Assembly: GCA_036850595.1 (NCBI GenBank)
Contig: CM072166.1
Location: 17,316,758-17,380,757 of the forward strand
Length of the DNA: 64,000 bases
DNA from: Rhyacichthys aspro
Taxonomy: Eukaryota; Chordata; Actinopteri; Gobiiformes; Rhyacichthyidae
Direction of reading: 5' to 3'
The notes beneath the pieces are model-generated. The model made no database searches. It was not told where the DNA came from and saw only the letters and a program-made list of their open reading frames with translations. The stretch's first letter is position 1. Each line of letters begins with the position of its first letter. This document shows positions 30,458 through 41,204 of the stretch, piece after piece. Both the position numbers and the translations under genes were made by a program.

Positions 30458-30826
30458 ATGGACAGTCTCCCAAAAGTCAAAGTGAGTGCTTCCACTGATT
30501 TTTGTCTATTTTAAACAGGTTCTACATTCATTAGTTGAAGTTTACTCCTGTGGCCTCAAAATTGGTAGTGGTACCAGCTCCCTCTAGTGATACTAAGGGA
30601 GTCTCTGAAATTGCTTTTAGATTAAACAGCCTTTTAAAATGTATAATGATAAATGGATTTGAGATCCTTCCCTCCTGCTTATTTTTTCTTGTCCTTCTAG
30701 GGCCTCAAGAACGACGCATTCGGGGGCTGGCATGCACCAAAAAGCCTCATAGGACACTGCACTAATTGCCCAATCCTATTTGGACACTATTCCATTACAT
30801 CTATTTGTATTGAGTATTTGAAATAA
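30458..30826 (+). CDS. Possible two-exon microprotein (49 aa), unrecognised
   Basis: ATG at 30458 opens eight codons (MDSLPKVK) ending at 30481 on a GTGAGT donor. A pyrimidine-rich acceptor (TTGTCCTTCTAG) precedes 30701, where an in-phase exon continues GLKNDAFGGWHAPKSLIGHC and runs to TAA at 30824-30826. The stop overlaps an AATAAA (30822-30827), with more AATAAA just after. No family is recognised and there is no signal peptide or membrane segment. The splice sites are good, but the length is so short that chance is a real possibility. Confidence 0.25.
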
Positions 30827-30829
30827 ATT

Positions 30830-31889
30830 GTTAATTAAATAAATATAAAAATAAACCTTAAACTCAGTCCTTATTACTTTTAGCAAAGGTAAATAAAAGT
30901 ATAATGTTTTTGGTTGTTAGCTGAAAGCATTATCAGTTATACAAAGTTAAATGTTTGTTTTTAAAAAAAGGTAGGATTTGAAAATTATGAATATTAAAAT
31001 GAAATAAATTGCCGTCTGTGCTAATGTGAGACACATTTTTAAATAATGCACAAAGATAAAAGCAGATCAGATTAATTTCTGGGAAGTTTAAAATCAACTG
31101 CTGTACAACAGGAAAGAACAGTATTGCAAACATGTGATATAATAATATATATATAATAATATTTTTTGCTTTTGTCTGAATAGTCCCACCTAGTCTTTCC
31201 ACAAACCTCAATTCATTTATCTTCTTGATTTGCAAAAAAAGTTAAAAAGTCTGGACTTGGTCAAAGACTGGACTTGGACTGTTTTAACCATTCCCTTCTT
31301 TTTATTACAATGTATTGTACACTGGTCTGTTCACAGTAATATGACAAACATTTAATTTTAGTGTTCTATTAATAACATAATCACATTCTGTTGCTGTGTA
31401 GCATCTCCATTATTTATGAAAATATTTCTTAAAGATAGGGCGAGACTGGAAGGCCATCAAGTTTGTCAGTAACATATTGTAATGTGATAATCAGTTATTT
31501 TTAATTTGTATTTATACATACAAGTTTATAACAAAAGTTATCTCTAGTAACAGAAAACAGAAACAGTTGACTCTTCAGCAAGCACATGCTGACAGTGCTT
31601 GACTCTAACAGTGACTTTAAATGCCTCAACCTAAATATTATGACAACCCATAATATTGGTGACTACAGATGTTAAGAAAGAACTGAAATTTCTAACTGCA
31701 CAAGTGTACAACATATTATCCAAACATGCCTACAACTACATAAATATGGGTTGCAAAAGCTGTTTTAAAGCTCTAGTTTAGATTATTTTTCTAAAGCTTA
31801 GTAAGTATCTTAAGTTTAAACAGACAAAACCTAAAATAAAAGGCTAAAAGATGTTTCCAAAACAATAAGCCTTTTAAGGACATCTGGTT
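30830..31889. other. Intergenic DNA
   Basis: This is AT-rich sequence with no recognised gene or named repeat. Confidence 0.5.
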
Positions 31890-31980
31890 ATTTTAATGCA
31901 TTTAGAGAACATTTCTATGTCTAAATTTCCTAAAATGTTGGACATTTAGACATAGAAATGTTCTCTAAATGCATTAAAAT
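31890..31980. repeat. 37-bp perfect inverted repeat (hairpin)
   Basis: The arms 31890-31926 and 31944-31980 are exact reverse complements over 37 bp, separated by a 17-nt loop. They start with ATTTTAATGCATTTAGAGAA. The pairing is too long for chance. It could be a recent palindromic MITE core, a snap-back duplication or a small-RNA precursor. Confidence 0.9.
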
Positions 31981-32141
31981 GCAGTAGTTCTCAAACTGTG
32001 GTACAGGTACCACTGGTACTCTGCGTCTTTGTGGTGGTACTTGAGAATCTAATGATGACTACAAAATCTTGCTGCTACAACTTTTCATTAATACACTTTA
32101 CTATACCACAAAATGTTTGAACTTTTAAAAAGCTGTGGGAT

Positions 32142-32328
32142 TCTTTTGCCGTACTGATAGTGTCCTTCAAAGATGTCTCCGTTGGGCAGCACAGCTTTTC
32201 CAAATCCATGCCTTTCTCCCGCTTCATTTCTCTCTCCTTCATATTCCTATAAAACAGAAGCACAGTTTAGGCTAGCGAGCTAACGACATCAAAAGTAATG
32301 CAAGAAAAGTATTAAAGTGAATTGAATT
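32142..32328 (-). pseudogene. Inverted partial copy of rsph1 exon 2 and intron 1
   Basis: Read on the minus strand, this segment nearly matches 32872-33050, covering the end of rsph1 intron 1, its acceptor and most of exon 2. Differences are few: GAAGCGGGAG for GAAGCAGGAG, several intron substitutions and an 8-bp length change just before the acceptor. The copy stops at the codons for GKR, so the exon-2 donor is missing. The two arms face each other about 545 bp apart with the rsph1 promoter and exon 1 between them. It cannot make a full protein. Confidence 0.85.
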
Positions 32329-32696
32329 AGTTTACTTAGTAACTAATATTTCTCCTCCAAAATGACTGTGAAAACTGCCTTCTTTTGCTCTTACCTATGA
32401 CAGTTTTTCTGGAATAAGAAAGTATATATGTATTAAAAAGTCTACAACAGGTGTGCTTTCACCTTGGCTCTGCTGACGAGGGCCAGAGCACCGGGTAAGA
32501 GGAGTTCCTGACCATGAGTGAAGACCAGTCCTGGTCAGGCCCTGAACACATCAGAGGGACTGGGACTCTAATGTCGGCTGCTGTCCCACATCCCGTAGGC
32601 ACCGGAGGCTCACACTGATGACTGTCGGGTTATACTTTCTATGGACACAATCAGTCAACACGAGTATGTGAGTGGGGCTGGGGCTGGCTGGGTTGG

Positions 32697-32726
32697 TCAC
32701 GTGTCAAGAGTTGTTGTCATGGAAAC
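32697..32726 (+). promoter_or_regulatory. rsph1: rsph1 promoter: RFX X-box and E-box
   Basis: GTTGTCATGGAAAC (32713-32726) matches the RFX X-box GTTRCCATGGYAAC at 12 of 14 positions. It lies about 75 bp upstream of the rsph1 ATG. TCACGTG (32697-32703), an E-box, lies 9 bp further upstream. RFX X-boxes at this distance are typical of genes for motile cilia, which fits a radial spoke gene. Confidence 0.6.
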
Positions 32727-32800
32727 CGTACACTAGCAAAAGCGCAACGACTGAGCTAACATTCACGCTGGAATATTTCAAAACATAAAGTCATTGTAAA

Positions 32801-35800
32801 ATGTCAGATGTAGGCTCTGAGGAGTTGGACAATGAGCACAATCAACTTGGGGTGAGGAAAAATTACTGCTGATTCAATTCAAGTTTAATACGTTTCTTGC
32901 ATTACTTTTGATGTCGTTAGCTCGCTAGCCTAAACTGTTTTATAGGAATATGAAGGAGAGAGAAATGAAGCAGGAGAAAGGCATGGATTTGGAAAAGCTG
33001 TGCTGCCCAACGGAGACATCTTTGAAGGACACTATCAGTACGGCAAAAGACATGGACAGGTAACGTCTAAGCCCATAATAAACTGGAAGAACTGAGAACC
33101 AAAATATTGGACAAAAATATACATATTGAACGTTAGTCACAGAATTAAAGTAATACTTTGACTGTTTTTGTTGTTTGTTTTTATCCATCAGGGGACATAC
33201 CGCTTCAAGAATGGAGCAAGGTATGTGGGGAACTACTTCCAGAACATGAAACATGGAGAAGGCACCTTCTATTATCCCGATGGCTCCAAATATGAAGGTT
33301 TGCCAAAATCAAAGCCACTTTCAGCATGTTCATTTTAAGAACATCAACATGCACTGTAATTCGTCTTGACTGAATCTCAGCCTTGCTCATTGTTGTTTTT
33401 ATTAACTTTTTTGCCCTGTTTTATTTTAAGGATCATGGGCTGAGGACCTGAGACACGGTCATGGTGTCTACACATATCCCACTGAAGACACATATGATGG
33501 ACAATGGCATAAACACTTGAGGTAATGTGAGTCTACTTCTATAATAAGATGCATAACAGGTATGTGCAAAACATGACAAAAACGTGTGTTTTACTTTAAC
33601 AATATCTTGCACTGTTTACACCCACCACCACAAGACAGGGCTTTAAACTGAAACATGTTGCCTTTCTGTAACTGGTTGAGTCATTTGGACCATCCAACTG
33701 AGATTTGAAAGATAGAGCTTTAACTGAGACACTTCAGATCCACAGAACTGCTGCTGTTCCTCCTTGTGAAGTAAATATCATAGTTTTATTTATGGATTAC
33801 TCTACCAATACCATAATGCTCATTTTATTTAAGTTCAGAACATGAACCAATGTAAGGTTTTTTTATTGAGGTCCCTGTTTTATTTTTTTGTCCTTTAAAC
33901 AGTCTGAGAGCAGGAAGTAATGTAACTTGATCTGGGTTATAAGGAGCTTTGAATAACTATTTCCTCAATACAATACAAAGAATGTTACTTTGAGGCCAAT
34001 ACAAATGATGAATATGTGATTTTGTTCTAAAACCGAGCCTCAGTATCTGGTTGTACCAATGTACAAAATATTACGGTGAATTATGTTGGGAAAACTGTGC
34101 ATGCTGACTTTAACATTTGCTGATTTGTGTAGGCATGGCCAGGGCACTTACTACTATCACAGCACTGGCTCCAAGTACAAAGGCTCCTGGTTAAATGGAA
34201 AGATGGAGTTAGAGGGGGAGTACATCCACTCAAACCACAGATACAAGGGCAGCTTTATTAGCAATAATGTGAGTGCTGTTTTTACTCATTACTCTGATTT
34301 AGTTACAAAATAGTGACCTGTATAATTATGAGTTTCCTTTTTTGTGTCTTGCTTTGCAGCCGTCTGGCCATGGGAAGTATGTGTTTGACAAAGGCTGTGA
34401 GCAGCATGGAGAATTCATACAAGTTGAACAGGTATTTTAGCATGATCATTGAGGTCTTTTGAAACACAGACAAACACCTGTGGAAAAGTCTATTCTTGTT
34501 CCCATTGGAGCAATTATGGAAAAGGTCATGTGACAGTACAAGTCAGTTTCCTTTGTCATAAGGGGTACAAAGGGTCCCAAATAACTACAGAAACACTTTG
34601 GTAACCCCTCAGCTTATAGTTCCAACAGTAATGGTAACTGAAAGGTAAACAGTGTAGTCTGTAGATTGGATGTTACTGAATTTTCAGGCAAAAGTGAGAA
34701 CAGACAATGAAAACAAGTCATATTACAAGAAGAACAGATAAGAACTATTGGATGGAAGAAGCATGTAGCAGCTGTTTCCGGTGGTTAATGTCTTATGGCT
34801 TTTGCTTTGTAAATTCAAAACACTGAATTAAATAAATATTGCAGCAGTATATGACTATACCTCAAGCTTCTCTTCTTAATTCTAGTTAATGGCAACCAAG
34901 GCATCCAAGTTTTGAAAGTTCACTTCGGATTTATCTCCCATATAAAAGCACAGGTTGTGTGGCATGTGGATGACATCTCTGTTTACGTAGCAGTCTCTTC
35001 AGGGCTTACCTGGACAAAACAAGCAAATATTAAAACAGTTCTCCTCACTGGCATGGTGAGTTGGATTCTTACTGGTCAAACTCGTACCACTGACGTTTAT
35101 ATTTTGTCACATCACACTTTGATTTGACCCTCTGATTGGCTGTTTTTTTCTACTTTAAATATGTGAATGTCTGTTTGGATTGTTGACATTGTGATAAATT
35201 TGCAATATATTGTGCAGCCCCAATACAGTGTCCATTCCATTACTTAGGTGGGAAATTTGTGAATTTGTTTTAATTAGGTCACGTAAATACCATTAATTCA
35301 TAGTAATAGTTATGCTCCTCTGCAGCCAGCACATTTGGGAGAGTATGGTCAAGCTAGAAAGGGGCTAAAGTCACCTTACCCTGATACAGAGGAGGTGATA
35401 CCTCATATCTACTCATGTGTTTTACTGCTGTGTGATAACTCTTTGGGTGTTTTTTTTTTTTTTTTATGTATTTGACTTGCGTTCTGTTGTTATTGCTTTA
35501 CTACAAATGCATGATCTTTTGGAGGAGTAACATGCCCATTTTTACACATTTTTACTTGCATGCCTTCTTTTTAGCAGTGCTTTACAAATGTTTATACCGT
35601 AAACATTTCCAAGATTTTGGACAGATACTCATGTATATGATGGTTACATTTTCTCTGGACTCCCTTTGCAGGAAAAAGCTGAAGGGGAGTGGGGTGAGTT
35701 GGCCCAAACCACCAATGTCAAGTGGATTCCAAAGTACATCACTGGACCAACACAAAACACTCCACTAAAGAACACTTCAGGTAACCTTTTATCATGGCTA

Positions 35801-35902
35801 GTTAAAATGCATTTCAATCTGCCACTTTATGCAACAAAGAAGAAAACTGTTTTTTTTGTTCTTTCTTTAGCTCTGGAGCAAGAAGTTGCTACAGCTGAAT
35901 AA
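32801..35902 (+). CDS. rsph1: Radial spoke head protein 1 (MORN repeats)
   Basis: RSPH1 is a structural part of the radial spoke head in motile cilia and sperm flagella. Exons: 32801-32851, 32946-33059, 33192-33297, 33431-33521, 34133-34268, 34360-34431, 35326-35394, 35672-35780 and 35871-35902. They sum to 780 nt (259 aa) in phase. The start MSDVGSEELDNE closely matches known RSPH1. Six MORN repeats follow, of the form YxGxWxxGxRHGxGxYxxxxGxx (for example FEGHYQYGKRHGQGTYRFKN and YEGSWAEDLRHGHGVYTYP). The tail is shorter and less acidic than in mammals but keeps a VKWIPKYITG segment. The seventh exon is the least certain, chosen because both borders and phase fit. The exon-3 donor (GTTTGC) is weak. 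Confidence 0.9.
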
Positions 35903-36007
35903 TCCACAATTTATAAGGAAACTGCAATATTTTATAGCAATTGCAAAAGTGTATTAACCTTTTGAACTGTCTTGTTTATTAAATATTACCTCTTGTATTT
36001 TGTTTTT

Positions 36008-36013
36008 AATAAA
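36008..36013 (+). terminator. rsph1: rsph1 poly(A) signal AATAAA
   Basis: AATAAA lies about 105 bp past the rsph1 stop, followed by intergenic sequence. This fits a short 3' UTR. Confidence 0.6.
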
Positions 36014-36506
36014 TGTTGGCATAAAAGAGTATCAGTATAAAGCTTCTGTGAATGTCTTTCCATTTAACCTTTACTAATCCCTATCCCAGAGTATAATGCG
36101 GATAGTAGGATGCAGATTTACCTGATTATAAGCAGCAGCATCATAGTGGACTAATTATCACATTGCTGTTTTATCTTTCTGTTTCTATTATCCTCTTTTA
36201 TTTTATTATGCAGTATTGGTATGAAAAGTTTAATCATTGCACAATGGAAATACATATACATAGCCCTCTAGAACAAAGTCAGGGTGAATGTGTATTTTAA
36301 AATTTTCTTTCTTTCTTTACATGGATTAGACACTTTGTGACCAAATTGTTATTGTGATTTTCAATAAAATTACAATGGTAAGACATCATAGATAATGTGA
36401 CAGCATGAACATTAGACACTTACATAATCTTATGTAGAACATAAACTGGCCTCCTCCCTCCACCCATTTTTAGCTGAATACTTGTGTTTGCTGATGTCAT
36501 ATACCA

Positions 36507-36807
36507 TTCATTCATTCATTTTCTACCGCTTTATCACATTTTGGGGTTGCGGGTGGCTGGAGTCCATCCCAGCAGCTTTGGACCTTACACTCTGGACATT
36601 GGCCAGTTTGTTGCAGGGCTGGCACTTATAGATGAACATTGACAGACAACCATTCACTAGGGATACTTTAGAGTTAACCTATACATACTGTAGAGTTGCC
36701 AATTAACCCATACATGCAGCTCCAGCCAAGGATGTTTGAGTTGGCCGGGATTTGAACTCACGACCTTCTTGCTGTGAAGCAGGAGCGCTAACCACTCCAT
36801 TGCACCC
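36507..36807 (+). mobile_element. Teleost retroposon with 12-bp target duplication
   Basis: The element starts with an (ATTC)n run and TTCTACCGCTTTATCAC, contains GGCTGGAGTCCATCCCAGC, and ends in TTGAACTCACGACCTTCTTG with ...CTAACCACTCCATTGCACC. This layout is a widespread fish repeat. It is flanked by the exact direct repeat TGTCATATACCA (36495-36506 and 36808-36819). The target duplication length points to target-primed retroposition. Confidence 0.75.
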
Positions 36808-37204
36808 TGTCATATACCAGAATCTAATTATTTCATTGATTATGAAGCCATATTTTATAGATTCATTTCAAGACAAAAAGCTTGAGTCAGCTTGAATTTT
36901 AAACTTACTAATTTAAATGTTACTTCTAACAAACTGGCCTTGATTTCAATATCATGGCACATTTATCAGCTGACAGAGCCTATATTTATTTTTTCTTTAA
37001 TCATACAATATTTTCTAAAGAAAAATTTAATAGTGTCTAGTCATTTTTTTAAATCTTTAATTAAGACGTTTGTCCTGCTTTATTTCAAAGAACAACCGGA
37101 AGTGTGTGCTTTTACTTTGCCCGAGCCAAGCCGACCTCGCAGGTTTATATCCTGCGACCGGCACAGCACTTTTGACGCCACACAAACACGCTGGCCTGGC
37201 TGGG

Positions 37205-37212
37205 TCACGTGA
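37205..37212. promoter_or_regulatory. adprm: E-box TCACGTGA in adprm 5' flank
   Basis: The palindrome TCACGTGA lies 81 bp upstream of the adprm start in a CG-rich stretch. It is a USF/TFE-type E-box and probably part of the promoter or 5' UTR. Confidence 0.4.
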
Positions 37213-37292
37213 GGACGTTTACAGGTAACCGGCTTTTGCTGTTCTTCACGCCGCTAAAGTCGTTCTCCGTTGTCCCGTTCATAACATCCAAC

Positions 37293-39822
37293 ATGGAGGA
37301 CAGTTGTCAAACGGCGCCACTTTTTACCTTCGGTGTAATAGCTGACATTCAGTACGCGGACATTGACGACGGTTTTAATTACGCCCGCACGCGGAAACGC
37401 TACTATCGTAATAGTCTTCAGCTGCTCAGAAACGCCCGGGAAAACTGGTCCTCATCAGCCGTCCAGCCGGAGTTCATCCTCCAACTGGGGGACATCATCG
37501 ACGGCTTCAACACGCAGCACGACGCCTCGGAGCAGGCTCTGGATACGGTGCTGAGAGAGTTCAGCTCCAGCCCCGTGGAGGTGCACCATGTGTGGGGGAA
37601 CCACGAGTTTTATAACTTCAGCAGAAGAGACTTGCTGGGCTCACGGCTCAACAGCACACTGCACGTCAAGAGAAGGCTGGCTGAGTCTCGGCCTAGGGCG
37701 GACATCTACGCCTACCACTTCAGCCCGGTCCCCGGCTTCACCTTCGTCGTGCTGGACGCGTATGATGTGAGTCTCCTGGGCCAAGACGAGAACAGTGAAC
37801 AGTACAGAAATGCTCTCAGTTTGATTAGGAAGTACAACAGCAACGAGGACCTCAATGCACCACCTGGTAGGTTTTACACACTTTTTAGTATAGTCACACA
37901 ATAGTACTATAGTTTCTACAGACTCAAGCCGGAGGTAGTCTGGGGCCCCCTGTACACACTAAATTTGAGGCACATCAGCTATATAAAAACATTGCACAGT
38001 TTTAAAATTGATTAATAGTTTTGTTATTATTATTACTCTCTTTTTGATAGAAAACCAATGTGTGGCTATTGGGCTAGTGGTCTACCTGGTGATATAGTAA
38101 GCAATATCTGCAGTTCACAGAGCGATGAAACTAAATCAAGCAGTATGCCACTATCTTTATCAAAATCAACATCTTTCTTGGTATAAATGTAGTCTTTAAA
38201 TTAACAATCATGTACGACAGCATGGCACAAAGGTTGCCCATTCAAAATTTTTTAGACTTGGAGATCATGCTGTCTCCCATGTCCGGTGCGACTCACTCCC
38301 TATATATGACCCATCATATTATGGGATGCCCTAGGCAGTGGCCTGGTTAGTCTAACTTTGCCATTGTCTTTGCCTCTGCCTACTATCCTGGGTTTTGATC
38401 TTTCAATTCATTAAGAAGATGTTTATTATTGATCTGGATTTAGTTGATAAGCAGTTAACCTAAAAATTATAATTTAATATAGGTCACTGGGCTACTCTGA
38501 ATTTATAGTTCCTGAAGCCAAGTATTAACTGACCCATCAAAATCTAGTGAAATGTAATTTATGCCTGTAATTTTATTTCTGTTGTAGCTTCTTGTTGCAG
38601 TTTATGGCAGAGGTTTGCTAAATTCAATGGGGGCTTCAGTAAGGAGCAGCTGGACTGGTTAGAGAATGTCCTGTCCTCAGCTGATGAGAAACAGGAAAAG
38701 GTCACCATTGTCAGTAAGTACAATCTGATATATTCATATATATAAATATAATATGTTAAATATGGGAGTCTGGAGCATGTTGTTACACTTTTTTGTATAA
38801 ATCTTGGCATCAGTACACCTTAGTGTTAAAAGGTTGAATTCAAAACATTGTGGTCTGGTAAATTTGTTCTCTGGTCAGAATTGCATTTTCACACGTTCTT
38901 GGTCGTATTAAAATAATTTTTGAAGCATAAAAACCCAGTCATTGTTAATATGTGAACATAGAGGACTGTAAAATTATTCTAACTTATACTGATGACATCA
39001 GAGACCCTCCCACAATTACAGTGATTAATAGAGTAAATAAAAGAGTAATCGTTCAGTCTACAGTAGACCAGGGGTCAGCAACCTTAGGCTCTCATGTCGA
39101 TGTTGGCACGCGGGGGCATTGTTACCTATGCAGTAACGTCTCTGCGAACTGCATAGGGGCGAGTCTGGTTCATTTAAAGTGAAACAGGCTTTAAAGATAC
39201 CAGCAAGGCCAAGACTCCGGTGTGAAGGGCAAGTACTCTGAAATGAATGTAGTGGAAATCCTGAAATAATCTATCACAGGTGTATAGTGTGATCTGAATG
39301 GCATTATTAGACCCAAAGAAGCAGGTCATAGCTGAAACCCTGGAACATAACCTAAATTGCCTTCCACTCAAAATTTCTTAGAAGGTTTCTTAATTAGGCT
39401 GTAGTATTTACTGACGATTGCTCTCTGGCTTAGTCTCTTAAGTACAGTTGCAGTTCAGAACATAGGAAACCTTATTTCACATTTAGCAACATGTATAATC
39501 ATCTGAAAGTCTCTCCTTACTGTGTTCAGGTCACCTACCCGTGCACCCAGAGTCCACAGACCCCGTGTGTCTGGCCTGGAACTATAATGAGCTCCTGGAC
39601 ATGATCCGCTCCCACTGCAGTGTGGTGCTGTTCATGGCAGGACACGACCACGACGGAGGGTACTACCAAGACAGAGAGAGTGGAGTACACCACCTGACGT
39701 TAGAGGGGGTGATAGAGACCCCACCTCTGAGCGACGCCTTTGGGACTGTGTCTGTCTACAAGGACAGGATGGTCCTGAAAGGCTATGGCAGGATCAAAGA
39801 CAGAGTCTTTCACTTTCAGTGA
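37293..39822 (+). CDS. adprm: Mn-dependent ADP-ribose/CDP-alcohol diphosphatase
   Basis: ADPRM is a soluble calcineurin-like metallophosphoesterase that splits ADP-ribose, CDP-choline and related compounds. Exons: 37293-37866, 38588-38713 and 39530-39822, summing to 993 nt (330 aa) against about 342 in human. Metal-binding motifs are intact: D18-x-Q20 in IADIQYAD, GD at 66-67, GNHE at 102-105, VSHLP split over the last intron, and GHDHDGG. The ATG at 37293 has a good context (AACATGG). An in-frame ATG at 37209 would add 28 residues and seems to lie in the 5' UTR. The second exon's acceptor at 38587 is chosen by phase. In human the gene lies between the skeletal myosins and MAP2K4, as here. 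Confidence 0.9.
39069..39200 (+). mobile_element. hAT terminus remnant in adprm intron
   Basis: CAGGGGTCAGCAACCTTAGGCTC matches the terminus common to many vertebrate hAT elements. No matching right terminus was found nearby, so the right border given is approximate. Confidence 0.4.
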
Positions 39823-40183
39823 AGCAGAACAGGAAAAAAAAGAGCTGAAACAGAATAATACCTCTAATGAAAGTGCACTTTTGTTGTAGGTTTTTTAAAA
39901 CCTCAGTGGATTTATACAGCAACTATATTTTTAGATGTGAAACTTTGGAGTGTTTTTTTTTTCTTTTTATCATTTGCTACTGTTCAGGGAATTTATTTGC
40001 TACAACTGTCTGTTTCTATCTTTTCTGCTAAGATCACTCTTTGTTTCTTGAAAAATAAGTGAAAGCCTAGCAAAGATCCATTTTAAGCCAAGTTCAGAGG
40101 TTCTGGAATGAAAGCACTATATTTATCAAAACTTGACATGTCCTCTTTTCTTAGCCTCGTATAAGCCGTGTCTGAGCATCGTT

Positions 40184-40322
40184 CCTTGACATGTTTTGAC
40201 TGTGCCTTATGTAGTCACATAGGACGATGAAACCTGTTTAAACCAGTTCACAAGACACATCACAGAAACATCATGCGACTCTGAGGAAGACTGCAAGAAG
40301 TTTGCATTGAAACATGTCAAGG
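40184..40322. repeat. 13-bp inverted repeat pair
   Basis: CCTTGACATGTTT (40184-40196) and its reverse complement (40310-40322) bracket about 113 bp in the adprm 3' flank. They could be terminal repeats of a small transposon. No target duplication was confirmed. Confidence 0.4.
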
Positions 40323-40705
40323 TATGATACTCACAAACAATGTTTTGGCCTTCCAAATATGTAATTGTTTCTATTTGTATTATCTAAATGACCTCTAACT
40401 TTTATTCAGCCAATACTGTCTTAATTTATTTAAAAATAGCTTTTTTTTCTTTTAGATGCAGTGTGTTTATAGGTAACTATAGACAAATTATATTTTAGGT
40501 TATTTAATGAGATCAAAAATGTATATTTTTTTCGTGTGTAGTTTTAAAATTCAGGAATTATATTAAGAACTTGTACAGCCTACATTATGATGCTGCCTTT
40601 AGTATAGGCTATATTGCACACTGTTGTACTATTTTTACTGGATAATGATGTCTGCAATGCATGCAATGATCATGTGGAATTGATTTATCATTGCGGTGTA
40701 GTGAT

Positions 40706-40711
40706 AATAAA
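40706..40711 (+). terminator. adprm: Possible adprm poly(A) signal
   Basis: AATAAA lies about 885 bp after the adprm stop. It is the first convincing signal found there, but its use is not shown. Confidence 0.35.
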
Positions 40712-41204
40712 AAATTGGATCACCACTGAAGCAGAATATGCTTCTTTAGTGTGCTGTGTTCAAGTCACTTAGATAAATTTAAAATTGTTAAAGAGACACT
40801 CGCTTATTTAAATAATATATTTGAAAGAAAATCTAACAATTGTCTATTTTTTTGTGTGTCATCAATTATTTACAAAAAGATGTAACATTTGCTAAAACTC
40901 AAATCTGCAAGAATATGATTAAAAATGGGATGCGTCTCAGTTAATCTCATTGAACAACGATGTAAACGGTGAGGGTAATAATGTAATTGTTATGATTAAT
41001 ATTTGCAAAGAATGTGGGTGAAACGACTGAAAGCTCCATTTTGCGAGTGTTTCGGTCAGTCCCTGAACGCAGCCCCGGCACAGACGTGGCTGTGGTGCGA
41101 CTGCTGCGTTCAAGTGGCGCAGTGTCCCGTTTAGAGGCAGAGAGGGCGAACTTTACTCTCTCTGCATTGCAGCCTGAGCGCTGCTGCCGGAATCCACCAC
41201 AACA

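Noticed and set aside
34912..35127. Possible extra rsph1 exon ending at a good GTGAGT donor near 35054
   Set aside because: Neither it nor the acceptor near 35000 keeps the rsph1 phase into the next exons.
37209..37292. Upstream in-frame ATG for adprm
   Set aside because: The 28 extra residues are unlike ADPRM family N-termini, and the ATG at 37293 has a better context.
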